From NCBI GenBank assembly GCA_025667525.1, contig CM046877.1:616480580-616544579 (forward strand): DNA of 64,000 nucleotides. Direction: 5' to 3'. The position numbers were made by a program, and so were the translations under genes. This document shows positions 43,928 through 57,262 of this stretch, piece after piece (position 1 is the stretch's first letter; each line of letters opens with the position of its first letter). A model generated the notes under the pieces. The model had not been told where the DNA came from and did not search any database. It saw nothing but the letters and a program-made list of their open reading frames with translations. The stretch comes from Glebionis coronaria (Eukaryota; Streptophyta; Magnoliopsida; Asterales; Asteraceae).

Positions 43928-46894
43928 TGTAAAACCCGCATGCTTTTACCATGAATAGTGTCCTTAAGATCGTACGTCCTAGATTAAAACTTACCTTATT
44001 CAGTATTGATCACATTCATGTGCTATTAATCAAGTAAGTACATACGTGTATAACATGATAAGTATCGTTTACGTACGAACTCATGATAAGCAGTTAATAA
44101 GTATTTCACGGGAACATAATTAAATCATGATCACCATTAAAACACGAACTAAAATAATCACGTAAATACATATAATATAATTACGAGCATAAATAAATAC
44201 GTTAAGGTACGGTAAATATTTAACGAGAACACACTAAACATGAACACCAATAAACACGAATAAACACGTAACAAATTAAAACACGCAAAACACGAACACG
44301 AGAGCACACTATAATATTTTAGACACGGAAAACATTTGGGCTACCCCATGTGGGGCCCCATACCCACGGCTACAATCAAGAAATGGGCTAAGCCCATCAA
44401 GTTTACATGAAAGGGGGGTAAAGGGTAAAAACTTGATTCATTTTTCACTTTACAAGAAATTAAACAAAAACCTAAAAATAGTTTTCTCCTCCTTCTCCTT
44501 TACCTTTTGTAGCCGCCACCCATAAGAACACCAAAGAGGTGTTCTTGTTGATTTTGATCTTGAATAACTGTACAAGTGTTCGTGTTTGTTCATCCTCTAT
44601 TGATCCACACATTCGGTATACCTTTTTAACCTTTCTTTTTAACTATTTCTTTGATTTGATTTGGTAAAATTAATAAGAACATGATGTTTTTAAAAACCTA
44701 ATTAAAAACATTTATTAAAACATGTATTTGATTAAGGGGTAAATTAAAAAGGGTGTTTATGGGTGTTTTAGTTTGGCCGCCGCCTAGCCCGTGCCCTAGG
44801 GGGTCACGGCTTGGTCATTAAGCCACCACCGAGACCATATGGTCCCGGTTTGGTGGTGTAGGTCCCACGGCAGCAAGGAACCAAGGGGAACCCCGATTTG
44901 GTTCGGGGTACGGTGTCGATTTCATGCCCGGTTCACGGTTCGTTGGTTAAATCATGAATTATGCTACATGTTAATTTTATGAATTATGAACTTAGGATAT
45001 AAATTAATTAATAACATGAGATATTAATTAAACCATGACTTAGGTTAATCTAATTATTAATTTAGCATGATATTAATTTAACCTAAGTATTTTTATGTTA
45101 TGAGTTATAATTAATTAATTATTTTAAACCATGCTTATAATTAATTAATTTAGACATGACTTAGGTTATATTATTAATACATAATAATACACATTTTAAC
45201 CTAAGTATTTTTATTCCATTTTAATTAAAACATGTTATACTTTAATTAAAATGCTTAACCTATAGTTTAATTAAAATACATGAAATAATAATTAAACTAT
45301 GCACTATATCATATGACTTAAGAAATAAGCATATAAACACTTAGACTTATATTTTTAGCTTATGTAACCAGCTTAATTCTAATCATGGAAACCTTCTATA
45401 TATGGAAATCTATCTATTTCAGGCAGCAAATCTAATCATGGAAACCTTCTATATATGGAAACTTATTTAATTAAGGCAGCTGATCTATTTCTGGAAACTT
45501 TCTATTTTTAGAAACTAATCTATTTTAAGCAGTAAATTCTATTTTAGGAAACTTTCTATTTTTGGAAACTTTCTATTTTTGGTAACTTTCTATTTTTGGA
45601 AACTTTCTATTTTTGGAAACTTTCTATTTTTATAAACTTTCTATTTTTTGGAAACTTTCTATTTTTGGAAACCTGCTATTTTTGGAAAGTTACTTATTAT
45701 TACACAGTAAGTATAATAATACATGAAATACCAGTAATACTTAATCAGATAAATCAGAATACAAGATAAACACAATTTAAGGCTTTAAACAGTAAACCAT
45801 GACCTAAAACATACAAAGTAAGCTAAGATGAGACATAAAACCCAGTACGTAATCAGTGATTCGATACTTATACACGTGTGTATTCATGTAGCGTTAGTGA
45901 TCCAGAAGTAGGAGTCTTTCTTCCGTTCATTCACTGGACTTGAGGTACGGATTCCCGTCCTTTCAGTATGGACATTCTTTCCTTATTAGGATTTCCCCGT
46001 ATGCAGCCAACTGTTTTCCCCAGTATTTGTTTTATTGTTTTGGACTGCTTATGTTTAATTAGCATAAACTATAGCCATATACAAGCATGACCAGTTTCAC
46101 CTAGTTATGGAGGTACCATAACCATAGCATTGGAGGCACTAATGTTATGACTTCCCCACGGCGGAGTGATTGCTCGTGGCGTCCCTTTCAGTTTTGGCCA
46201 TATTATTATATCATGTGGGGCGTATGGGTGCATCCTAGTTACATGTTTTATTCAGTATTTCATGGTGAATGTGGTGTGTGCCTTGCATCCTTCACAAGGA
46301 GTTGATCCCTCCTACCCAAACCAGTATATTAATTAGAGGCATCCCCTCTAATCAGCATGATGAGGTCACCCCTCCAAGTATTCATGCACGTGACCTTTTC
46401 ATGACCTATATGGGCTATGGTATATATATGTTAAAACAGTTTTCATAAGATAAACATAAGGCTTTTCAAACTATAAAACCAGTTTTCTCAATACTTAACC
46501 AGTCTACTCAGAACTTAGTCTTCCGCTGTTATATGTTACATGCTTATCCTATTTCATGCTATATTGTATATCCGTGCACTGAGCGTTTTGCTCAGCCGTT
46601 ACTTTCCTTTCCATGTCCCAAAACAGAAGGTACCCAAGACTCGAGCATTTGGAGGACATGCATAGGATGGAAGCTGCCATAGACTTCTTCTCCTGTTTCC
46701 TTCATATATTTATGCTTGTTTAGTCTTTCATTCAGTTCATTTACTTTGTTATGTTTTGGGCTTATGTTTGGGAACCGATGTTTGATTCCGGTTTTCCCTA
46801 TGGTCATGTATGTTTTACTACATATTACCTTGCATGCTTTGATGACACGCCATAATTACGCGTGACATTCCATTTATCAAAATGGGGTGTTACA
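43928..46894 (+). repeat. 5' LTR of the Tekay-derived element (2,967 bp)
   Basis: It starts TGTAAAACCCGC and ends GGGGTGTTACA. It includes the 17-bp minisatellite at about 45480-45700. A minus-strand frame at 46592-46807, present in both LTRs, has no recognisable domain and is not called. Confidence 0.95.
45480..45700. repeat. 17-bp minisatellite in the 5' LTR
   Basis: About 10 copies of GGAAACTTTCTATTTTT with a few variants. The array differs in copy number and variant order from the one in the 3' LTR (about 52690-52885), which explains most of the 17-bp length difference between the LTRs. Confidence 0.9.
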
Positions 46895-46898
46895 ATTA

Positions 46899-46912
46899 TG
46901 GTATCAGAGCCA
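46899..46912 (+). other. Primer binding site of the Tekay-derived element
   Basis: TGGTATCAGAGCCA, a match to the initiator tRNA-Met site, four bases inside the 5' LTR. Confidence 0.95.
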
Positions 46913-48380
46913 AGGCTTCGACCTGTAGGCTCTAAAACTCGACCTGTGACTAGTGGGTAGTCACCAGGAGCTTCCTAAGCCAACGATTGTTATTCCACGT
47001 ATTGATGTTTCAGCGCGTTGTTGTTTTAACCATTATGTTTTCAGCACCTTTTTTTTGTTTTAGCCATGACGTTTTCAGCACCTTGTGTTTTCACCATGAT
47101 GTTTTCACCAGTATCGTCTTACTAATATGGAATGAACAACCGTCATCCATACTTAGTTATGTGTCATTGTCTATGCATGATGTTCCTTGTGAACTGTGAC
47201 GATGTGGACTGACCCCAGTAGTTCATAATTTTCACATAAAATTTTTCTGTTAAGTTTTGACAATGACTTTTAATTATTATGTTCCATGCATTCATGCATT
47301 TATATCATATGTCATCTGTTGCAGGAATTTTGACTAAGTAATGGTTGGTACAAGACTGGCCCTATTTAGTCGCATGTGCTTTTATCGAAACTTTTAACTT
47401 TGGGACCGACCCATAGGCGTCCCCTCGCCATGTCTTTTGTTTTGGAACCGACCCATAGGCGTTCCCTCGCACATATAAAGGTTTTATAAACTACATTACG
47501 CATTCATGCACTGTTTTTCTTGCATAAATTTTTTCTCATGATTTAAATTGGCATAAATTTTTTTTTCATGTCCCATCATAAGTTATTATGTCTTTATGTC
47601 AAGTATGCCTTCATACTGTCATGGTTAACTTCAGTTTCATGCTGATTATGTTATACACTTTTTCGTAATAGATGGTTTCATGTTTCCTCATGATAATTCC
47701 GTCTTCATGTTGATTATGTTTCACGCCTCTTTTGTTATTTACGTTGTCCTGCAAGACATTGTTAGATTTCTTGAATCATGCTTTCATGATAGTCAGGGTT
47801 GGTTTCCATTGATCATGCTGTCAGGCAAGTCATCGTTGAATTTTGTGTAACCACACTTTAGCGTTTCTCTATGCAACCAGAATGATGTCTATGCTAATAC
47901 TGCCAGGTTATCATGATGGTTTTCCTAACCGTTTAACCGGTTTACTTTCCTTAAATCATGACAAATGATCGAGGCCATACCGATCATTTCATGTGCATTC
48001 CATGTGTACTCCACGTACCGTATTCCATGTGTATTACACGTACCTTAATCCATGTGTATTACACTTGCAATACTTCACGAGTATTCGCTAGTCGATTCTA
48101 AATCATCTCAGGCGTATGTTCACTTGCTGATATTCTACAAGGTTGTCGATGCCGCTCATAGCTTGGAGATGTTACTGAAGGTTGATGCTGCTGATGTTGG
48201 GAGACGCTACGAGATGCTGATGCTGATGCTGTTCACAACCTGGAGATCCTAAAAGACGAAGACAAAGGCGTCGGAGCAAAGCAATTGGACGAGAAGATGC
48301 TTCACCATTAGACGATTCCCATCGATCATTTTCCCTATTTTCTTAGTACATGTCACACGTCATTCGGCTGTCATTTCAAC
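46913..48380 (+). other. Degenerate leader and gag region of the Tekay-derived element
   Basis: No intact gene. GACCGACCCATAGGCG-type blocks repeat near 47404 and 47448. Repeats of CCATGTGTAYTMCACGTACC occur at 47993-48065. Confidence 0.6.
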
Positions 48381-50950
48381 CATATGAGTGCAAACCGGGA
48401 CCAGCCGGCCACTCAGCTGAATAGTTACATGAATCACGGTCATGATAATGGCCGTCATGGAACTGACAGACAGGACGATAGTAACCACTACCATGACAGA
48501 AAATATCCTAGAAATCGCAACCGAGGCTCTGGCCGCGGACGTGATCAGACATACAAATGATCAGTAGTACAACCAATCCGCCAATTTTGGCATAATAACC
48601 TTATATTGTGGTTATTTTTGTTTCACATCTCGAGACACATGTCAAGACATCAGCCAAGACACATGTCTCACGTATACCTCCTGAAGACACATGTCAAGAC
48701 ACCAGTCAAGACATATGTCATGCTTATTGTTCCAAGAAACGAGTCAAGACACATGACTCACGTCCAACTATGGAACATTTCTAAGGAATTCAGGGTACCC
48801 TCCAAGGGTATATCTACGTTGTTGTGCCATGTATTAATCAGGCCACAAGAATTTCAATACCATTATCGGCGCATCAGTGAGAACTTTCACGTTGCCGATG
48901 TCACTTTCATTTCTTTCACCATAGTTCATATATTCATAACCATGAAGGACGCCTTTCGTATTCCCACGCATACGAAGGTTTTCCTTCAACTTAATGATAA
49001 GATCCAAGCTGCTAACGCATTTCCTCGGGCAGACACGAGATGAATTTTATCCTAATTAGGTACTATGAACACCACACCATGCTATGATTCATAATTATGT
49101 ACAGTAATGTTCAGGCTCCTGAATACATTCAGCTTGATTTTCCATCAGGAAAATCTGTACAAATTATCTATGCTTTTCTAGCACGTGCTTTGTTAGCCAA
49201 AATTGCTAAAATTTTCTAGCTGTCAGTAACACACGACTACTAAGGTCCTTTTACGCATAACCAACGGATTATTCCAAAATTGTTCCTTACACTCCAGAAG
49301 AACCTTCAAGGAGAAGGACGGTACCATGAGGTTTTGTGTCGACTACCGTCGACTTAAACAAATCACCATTCATGACAGTTATTCTCCTCCACATATTGAC
49401 AACATGTCCAATCAACCGTATGGTGTTAATCACTTTTCCAAGATCGAACTCACGATCATGCTGCCAACAGTGACGAGTGAAAAAGCAAGACATGTCCATG
49501 ACTGCTATTCGTACACGACTCGGTCATGCTAAATTTATGATTTTGAATTAGTCTCATCAATGCTCCAACCGCATTATGGACTTAATAAATTGAGTTTCCA
49601 TGAACTCCTAAACAAACTCATCAGCGTTTTCATTGAGGATAACCTGATTTCCTCTAAGCCTAGAGAAGAACAGGAAGACCATATCTGCACTATGTTGCAA
49701 ATTCTATGACAAGAGAAATTCTACCCTGGAATTTTTTTCCAATATCAATTCGGTTTGATTACAGTGACACACTGAATCACATGGGTTTCTATGGTTAATC
49801 TTACCATGACTCAGCTTATGCGTAAAGGAGAGAACCCTACACTACATTAGGTGTTCTAGAAAATTATACGCTAGGAGAAGTCTAGATTCAGAGACTCAGA
49901 GTTTCGCAAACTCCTAGGTATCAAGTTCTACGAAGCATGATACAGTTACGTTCATATCTAGATACCTGACATACCAATAGGTTAAGATAGGACACCAACA
50001 AACTGGAATGTTTTCATCATATGAAATTGTGAATCGAAAAGGGACAAGATCTCCATGGATCTTAGTTACCAGATTTCAGCAAACTCAGAAGAAGCATGAT
50101 GCTATATGGGTTATTGTCAACAGTTTGATCAAGTCTGCAGAATCCTTACGTCCGTACGGATTTCAGAACCAACAGATTGAACGAACATGTTCCAGCCAAG
50201 GCTCATCCGATCACTTGGCAATCCCTCAGCTATCGGGTCAGACAAAGATTCGTAATTGTACTCCTAACTTACTTCACGTCTTCTTTCTAATTCCACGACT
50301 TGCTTTCGCGCTCAAGTTCATGACACTATTCACGTTCATGATCGTATTTTGGCTTACGATTTTACGTTCATTTCTTTTCTCGTTCTGGGAAGTTTGCAAG
50401 AACTTGTGAGACCAGACCCAAGTTTAGTATAACTCTCCATCATCAGATAGACGTTTCACGTCATATTCCACGTCTCACCTTTTAGCGTTTGGCGTTACCG
50501 CTATTATATTCTATGATCACGATATGTCTCACATGTCATGTTCATTCCACGTTCCTCATATCATGATCAAGATATGTTACACGTATCATGGATCACGATA
50601 TGTTTACTCATACTACACTCGCCATATCTCCACGTAGCACGTTCAAAATTTTTCACGTATCACGTTCAAAATTTTTCACGATCGTTTCTAATTATCAGTT
50701 AAGTCAGCTTGTCTTGCATCGTAACGTTTCAGTTACCCTTGCACGTTAACTCTTATTTTCCTCGATCAAATTTAGGGGATCTACCTTCCGTTGATAACCA
50801 AGAATTTCTTCTTATTCCAAGTCAAGGTCAGGAGGACCAAGATTTATCATTAGTATCAGGATCTTCTGAAGGAACCGTTCCAAGAGGGAGGCCACTTGGA
50901 AACGGACAAGTTCATCCGGACTTCTTATCCATTTTTCTCTTATCGATTTG
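48381..50950 (+). pseudogene. Remnants of Tekay gag-pol
   Basis: Faint traces only. An Arg/Gly/Asp-rich patch (RNRNRGSGRGRDQT, about 48510-48555) may be the end of gag. RT: MRFCVDYRRLKQITIHDSYS (49326), HFSKIEL, then in other frames FIEDNLISSKPREEQEDH (about 49632), where the catalytic FIDD of relatives reads FIED. A chromodomain tail TDKFIRTSYPFF is at about 50900. Between them lie many stops and short repeats (CAAGACACATGTC words at 48640-48750; CACGATATGT words at 50518-50610). No protein function is possible. Confidence 0.75.
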
Positions 50951-51124
50951 ATACGTCCTTTCAGTCACGTCACGTTCCATGTCTTTTCAAGACATGTCAC
51001 GTTCCACGTTCCCTTCTACCATGTCACCTTCATTTCCGTTATTTTGCATACCTTTCCAGTTTGATTCGGGTATGTTTCGCTTCCAGTTACTTTATCTATA
51101 ATTCGGGGACGAATTATTCTTTTT

Positions 51125-51137
51125 AGGGGGGAAGAAT
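51125..51137 (+). other. Polypurine tract of the Tekay-derived element
   Basis: AGGGGGGAAGAAT immediately before the TGTAAAACCC start of the 3' LTR. Confidence 0.92.
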
Positions 51138-54087
51138 TGTAAAACCCGCATGCTTTTACCATGAATAGTGCCCTTAAGATCATACGTCCTAGATTAAAAC
51201 TTACCTTATTCAGTATTGATCACATTCATGTGCTATTAATCAAGTAAGTACATACGTGTATAACATGATAAGTATCGTTTACGTACGAACTCATGATAAG
51301 CAGTTAATAAGTATTTCACGGGAACATAATTAAATCATGATCACAATTAAAACACGAACTAAAATAATCACGTAAATACATATAATATAATTACGAGCAT
51401 AAATAAATACGTTAAGGTACGGTAAATATTTAACGAGAACACACTAAACATGAACACCAATAAACACGAATAAACACGTAACAAATTAAAACACGCAAAA
51501 CACGAACACGAGAGCACACTATAATATTTTAGACATGGAAAACATTTGGGCTACCCCATGTGGGGCCCCATACCCACGGCTACAATCAAGAAATGGGCTA
51601 AGCCCATCAAGTTTACATGAAAGGGGGGTAAAGGGTAAAAACTTGATTCATTTTTCACTTTACAAGAAATTAAACAAAAACCTAAAAATAGTTTTCTCCT
51701 CCTTCTCCTTTACCTTTTGTAGCCGCCACCCATAAGAACACCAAAGAGGTGTTCTTGTTGATTTTGATCTTGAATAATTGTACAAGTGTTCGTGTTTGTT
51801 CATCCTCTATTGATCCACACATTCGGTATACCTTTTTAACCTTTCTTTTTAATTATTTCTTTGATTTGATTTGGTAAAATTAATAAGAACATGATGTTTT
51901 TAAAAACCTAATTAAAAACATTTATTAAAACATGTATTTGATTAAGGGGTAAATTAAAAAGGGTGTTTATGGGTGTTTTAGTTTGGCCGCCGCCTAGCCC
52001 GTGCCCTAGGGGGTCACGGCTTGGTCATTAAGCCACCACCGAGACCATATGGTCCCGGTTTGGTGGTGTAGGTCCCACGGCAGCAAGGAACCAAGGGGAA
52101 CCCCGATTTGGTTCGGGGTACGGTGTCGATTTCATGCCCGGTTCACGGTTCGTTGGTTAAATCATGATTTATGCTACATGTTAATTTTATGAATTATGAA
52201 CTTAGGATATAAATTAATTAATAACATGAGATATTAATTAAACCATGACTTAGGTTAATCTAATTATTAATTTAGCATGATATTAATTTAACCTAAGTAT
52301 TTTTATGTTATGAGTTATAATTAATTAATTATTTTAAACCATGCTTATAATTAATTAATTTAGACATGACTTAGGTTATATTATTAATACATAATAATAC
52401 ACATTTTAACCTAAGTATTTTTATTCCATTTTAATTGAAACATGTTATACTTTAATTAAAATGCTTAACCTATAGTTTAATTAAAATACATGAAATAATA
52501 ATTAAACTATGCACTATATCATATGACTTAAGAAATAAGCATATAAACACTTAGACTTATATTTTTAGCTTATGTAACCAGCTTAATTCTAATCATGGAA
52601 ACCTTCTATATATGGAAATCTATCTATTTCAGGCAGCAAATCTAATAATGGAAACCTTCTATATATGGAAACTTATTTAATTAAGGCAGCTGATTTATTT
52701 TTGGAAACTTTATATTTTTAGAAACTAATCTATTTTAAGCAGTAAATTCTATTTTAGGAAACTTTCTATTTTTGGTAACTTTCTATTTTTGGAAACTTTC
52801 TATTTTTGGAAACTTTCTATTTTTGGAAACTTTCTATTTTTTGGAAACTTTCTATTTTTGGAAACCTGCTATTTTTGGAAAGTTACTTATTATTACACAG
52901 TAAGTATAATAATACATGAAATACCAGTAATACTTAATCAGATAAATCAGAATACAAGATAAACACAGTTTAAGGCTTTAAACAGTAAACCATGACCTAA
53001 AACATACAAAGTAAGCTAAGATGAGACATAAAACCCAGTACGTAATCAGTGATTCGATACTTATACACGTGTGTATTCATGTAGCGTTAGTGATCCAGAA
53101 GTAGGAGTCTTTCTTCCGTTCATTCACTGGACTTGAGGTACGGATTCCCGTCCTTTCAGTATGGACATTCTTTCCTTATTAGGATTTCCCCGTATGCAGC
53201 CAACTGTTTTCCCCAGTATTTGTTTTATTGTTTTGAACTGCTTATGTTTAATTAGCGTAAACTATAGCCATATACAAGCATGACCAGTTTCACCTAGTTA
53301 TGGAGGTACCATAACCATAGCATTGGAGGCACTAATGTTATGACTTCCCCACGGCGGAGTGATTGCTCGTGGCGTCCCTTTCAGTTTTGGCCATATTATT
53401 ATATCACGTGGGGCATATGGGTGCATCCTAGTTACATGTTTTATTCAGTATTTCATGGTGAATGCGGTGTGTGCCTTGCATCCTTCACAAGGAGTTGATC
53501 CCTCCCACCCAAACCAGTATATTAATTAGAGGCATCCCCTCTAATCAGCATGATGAGGTCACCCCTCCAAGTATTCATGCACGTGACCTTTTCATGACCT
53601 ATATGGGCTATGGTATATATATGTTAAAACAGTTTTCATAAGATAAACATAAGGCTTTTCAAACTATAAAACCAGTTTTCTCAATACTTAACCAGTCTAC
53701 TCAGAACTTAGTCTTCCGCTGTTATATGTTACATGCTTATCCTATTTCATGCTATATTGTATATCCGTGCACTGAGCGTTTTGCTCAACCGTTACTTTCC
53801 TTTCCATGTCCCAAAACGGTAGGTACCCAAGACTCGAGCATTTGGAGGACATGCATAGGATGGAAGCTGCCATAGACTTCTTCTCCTGTTTCCTTCATAT
53901 ATTTATGCTTGTTTAGTCTTTCATTCAGTTCATTTACTTTGTTATGTTTTGGGCTTATGTTTGGGAACCGATGTTTGATTCCGGTTTTCCCTATGGTCAT
54001 GTATGTTTTACTACATATTACCTTGCATGCTTTGATGACACGCCATAATTACGCGTGACATTCCATTTATCAAAATGGGGTGTTACA
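51138..54087 (+). repeat. 3' LTR of the Tekay-derived element (2,950 bp)
   Basis: Partner of 43928-46894, about 99% identical by eye apart from the minisatellite at about 52690-52885. It is followed by CTATG and the rest of copia-2. Confidence 0.95.
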
Positions 54088-54254
54088 CTATGACCGGTAT
54101 TGGTGACGGGAATAGTTTTTTCGTCACCAACACGAACAGATGGATATAAGCAATTGTTATAAATAGTACTTAAGTTACTTGAATGAGAGTTTAGATGAGA
54201 AGACGCACCCGTATCCATGTTCCATGTCGAGTCTTTCATGGTAGAAAAAAGCAT
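54088..54254 (-). pseudogene. Copia-2 gag end and protease
   Basis: The minus-strand frame reads STWNMDTGASSHLNSHSSNL, the copia aspartic protease with intact DTGA, then VRVGDEKTIPVTNTG. It runs into the inserted LTR and resumes at 43927 with GSVLPTLSR-like and VTPNIIKNLIFVRQF sequence. No zinc knuckle is clearly visible upstream. Confidence 0.85.
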
Positions 54255-54545
54255 TAGGTTAACTACAACGGTCTTGTTGTGCTTTTCTGTTGTTGCCTGA
54301 TCGGATCAATCTTGCCACACCCGTGGCACTACTACGATTTATATTATTTTTGTTAACCATGTTGCCAATATACGAGCACTTATATAGAACCTTGGAACAA
54401 TATAATACACCGAGCACTTTTTGTTAACCAATCAATTTATTTAATTGATGAAAACCCATCTACCATTAGTAAACAATAATGTTCCATCATATATGATACC
54501 AATGTTGAATAATAAATTATTTTTAAATTTACGTGAAATATAATA

Positions 54546-54724
54546 TAAAGAAGGAAACGATTTACTACTTTATTATGATCCCTGAATTATTGGGTCGTTA
54601 TTGTATCTCCTTTTTTTTTGGGTTTCCTTGTTTAGTTTCCCTGATTGTATTTAGTCCTTGTTTTTATTTTCTATCCGACACAGAAACAATAATAAAAGAA
54701 GAATTACCTATATCAAATTTTTCA
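54546..54724 (+). repeat. 5' LTR of copia-3 (179 bp)
   Basis: TAAAGAAGGAAACG to CAAATTTTTCA, followed at once by the primer site. Confidence 0.95.
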
Positions 54725-54736
54725 TGGTATCAGAGC
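54725..54736 (+). other. Primer binding site of copia-3
   Basis: TGGTATCAGAGC, a perfect initiator tRNA-Met site touching the LTR. Confidence 0.95.
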
Positions 54737-54813
54737 GGGCATTACGCCGCTCGATCGCCTCAAACCATATCCTAAAACTCTAATAGTCGACTCTCATTCT
54801 TTGCAGCCGACAC

Positions 54814-55336
54814 CATGACAGGAACCAAGAATGAATTGTAGAAAGCAATCGCACCAAGGAGAAGAACAGTTGTGGATGCAGCAGCTTCTCAGGCGTACAC
54901 AAGACGAGACGATGTTTCGACTTCACAGACTAAGCAGATCATTAAGGCAGCCTTTGTCGAAAGTGAAAACAGCCCTGTACCGGGTTTAAACATTGAACAA
55001 TACCAACAATTTTTGGGCATTTTTACAGCAAAGAATGCTTCAACCAAAGATGAAACTTCACCCATCGCAAATATGGGATGCAAAATCGATCGTAGCAACA
55101 AATGGATTGTGGATTCGGGTGCCACCGATCACATAACCCATGAATTGAATTGTTTTAATGATGATTTTAAGACAACAAAGGAGTTGACTGTTATCATACC
55201 CAATGGTTCCTTCATACCTGTCGAGGGAAGAGGGTCGTGCACTCTACCCAACGGAATACAAATCAAGGATGTTTTACACGTCCCAAGATTTACTTGCAAT
55301 CTCTTATCTGTTAGCCGGTTAGCCAAAGATTTGTAG
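54814..55336 (+). pseudogene. Copia-3 gag remnant and protease
   Basis: An ATG at 54814 begins MTGTKNEL and stops at 54838. Only about 70 codons of late gag follow (YTRRDDVSTSQTKQIIKAAF) before the protease WIVDSGATDHITHELNCFND with intact DSGA and VLHVPRFTCNLLSVSRLAKD. The gag core and zinc knuckle, normally about 250-300 codons, are absent, which points to an internal deletion. TAG at 55334-55336 interrupts the frame toward integrase. Confidence 0.88.
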
Positions 55337-57262
55337 TGTGCTGTGACATTTTTTCCTGAGTTTTGTGTTATGCAGGACTTGAGTTCAAGGAGATTGATTG
55401 GAGTGGGTAAATGAAAGCAAGGACTTTATCAGATGGACATGGTGGGGAGCGAGAGGAATGCAATGATGGCTATTTATGATGTTTGGCACAAACTTTTGGG
55501 GCATGCCTCAAGTGATAAACTTTCTGGTATTGATTTTATTAAGAATGATTCCTTAAAGAATGATAACAAGATCTGCGATTCGTTTGCTAAAGCCAAACAT
55601 ACCAGGTTACCTTTCCTTGTTAGTTCTATTAAAACTAAGGATTGTTTTGAACTCTTGCACTATGATATATGGGGAAAATACCGAACTCCGTCACTCACTC
55701 GAGCAAATTATTTTTTAACCATTGTTGACGATTACAGTCGCTCGGTGTGGGTCTTTCTTTTGAAACACAAACATCAAGCAAGTGACTGTCTAATTGGGTT
55801 TCATAAGTTTGTTCAAACCCAGTTTGAAAAAACTGTCAAACGCATTCGGTGTGATAATGGCGGTGAATTCACCTCAAACCGCATGACTAGCTTCTACACT
55901 GAACAAGGGATTTTACTTGAGACCACTTGTCCACACACACCACAACAAAATGGTGTGGTGGAACGGAAACATCGTCATTTACTTGAAACGGCCAGAGCCT
56001 TAAAGTTTGAAGCAAAGTTATCTTCTAGATTTTGGGGTGAGTGTATTTTAACTGCCGCGTATATCATCAACCGATTACCCTAAAAAACTATTGGGAACAA
56101 AACACCTTACGAAGTTGTCTTTAATCAAAGACCAGATTATGAAAACATGAAGGTTTTCGGGTGTCTCGCGTATTATCGAAACACCAAAACTGATAGGGAC
56201 AAGTTCGAGGAAAGGGGGAAGCCAGGGGTATTTTTAGGTTACCCTCAAGGGACCAAAGGTTTCAAGATTTTCGATGCCAACAAAAATAAAATCATCATAT
56301 CAAGAGATGTTAGGTTCGTTGAAAATATTTTCCCAAGTGAAATGACAAAGGACTTTGACAACCAAGAAGAACCAGGAATCTTCGAATACAAACCTTGGTA
56401 TTATGTAGAAAACCAAAGTGATAACCAAGATTCCATTCATGACCAAAATATGGAAAAAAATAAAGTGCATGGTGAAGACAGTAGCTCGCATGAAGAAAAT
56501 GAACACATGCAAGAAGAAAATGAACACATAGAAACTCAAATGGAAAGTCACGGTACCAACTCCATGCAAAACCATGGTATGCCTCAGGAAGAGCCTCAGC
56601 CCAGTACTCAAACTAATGATAACGGGCCAACACGAGAGAAAAGAGAACGAACTCGATCAAAGCGACTTGATGGTTACGAAGTGAAGCTTCCACCATCCAT
56701 CGACCATGGATTACCCACTACCAATCAAGACTCCTTAGTGGTACACTCCATGGCAAATTATATTTCTTATGATAAATTCTCTAAGTCTCATAAAGCATTT
56801 CTAACGGCCATCAGCGCAAACGATGAGCCAAAAACTTTTAATCAAGCTATGCAGGACAAGAATTGGAGGGAGGCCATGAAGAGTGAAATAAAGGCTCTTG
56901 AATTAAATGGAACTTGGATCCTTGAGGAACTGCCTCAAGGAAAACGCGCCATAGATTCTAAATGGGTGTACAAAGTGAAATACAAACCAAGTGGAGAAGT
57001 GGAAAGATACAAGGCCAGATTGGTAGCGAAAGGCTGCACTCAAATGGAAGGCATTGACTTTCACGACACGTTCGCCCCAGTGGCAAAATTAGTAACGGTT
57101 CGGACGCTACTTGCTATAGCTGTCAAGAAAAGTTGGATAATTCATCAACTTGATGTCAACAACGCTTTCTTACATGGATATTTGAACGAGGAGGTGTACA
57201 TGAAGATTCCTCAAGTTTTTGAGAAGGGAAAAGAAAATAAAGTCTGTCGGCTTAGAAAATAA
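55337..57262 (+). pseudogene. Copia-3 integrase and start of RT
   Basis: GAG-pre-integrase (VWHKLLGHASSDKLSGIDFI). Integrase core: LLHYDIWGKYRTPSLTRANY, IRCDNGGEFTSNRM and QQNGVVERKHRHLLETARAL, so D, D and E are present. The tail reads MKVFGCLAYYRNTK and GVFLGYPQGTKGFKIFD. RT begins NWREAMKSEIKALELNGTW and SKWVYKVKYKPSGEVERYKA, then DVNNAFLHGYLNEEVYM. Stops: TGA at about 55412, TAA at 56081-56083 and TAA at 57260-57262. The spacer is rich in EENEH repeats (56500-56560). Confidence 0.92.

Larger units (their letters stand above)
43928..54087 (+). mobile_element. Tekay/Del-derived element with ruined interior, nested in copia-2
   Basis: A 10,160 bp element with LTRs 43928-46894 and 51138-54087 and the perfect target duplication CTATG. 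It has an initiator tRNA-Met primer site and a polypurine tract, and its 3' end GGGGACGAATTATTC...AGGGGGGAAGAAT before the LTR is typical of Tekay/Del elements. The LTRs are close to 99% identical by eye. In contrast the 4.2 kb interior has only faint traces of gag (about 48480-48560), RT (49300-49790) and the end of a chromodomain (about 50880-50940). This is the picture of a non-autonomous derivative that still moves using helper proteins. Confidence 0.93.
40747..54340 (-). mobile_element. Copia-2: Ty1/copia element split by a Tekay-derived element
   Basis: Minus strand. The 3' LTR (about 40747-40903) and polypurine tract lie at left. RNase H, RT, integrase and GAG-pre-integrase run from 41009 to 43927. 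The protease and end of gag lie at 54088-54254, on the other side of the 10.2 kb insertion 43928-54087. The CTATG duplication at 43923-43927 and 54088-54092 marks the insertion, and protein order continues across it. The gag, primer site and 5' LTR are missing on the right, ending by about 54340. Stops and a changed RT catalytic residue show it is inactive. Confidence 0.88.

Noticed and set aside
46592..46807. A 71-codon minus-strand frame kept in both Tekay-type LTRs (also 53785-54000)
   Set aside because: The LTRs are almost identical anyway, so retention carries no information; no domain is recognisable.
48606..49043. A 145-codon frame in the Tekay-derived element as a gene
   Set aside because: Its start is the translation of CAAGACACATGTC repeats, and it lies in a degenerate gag-pol interior.
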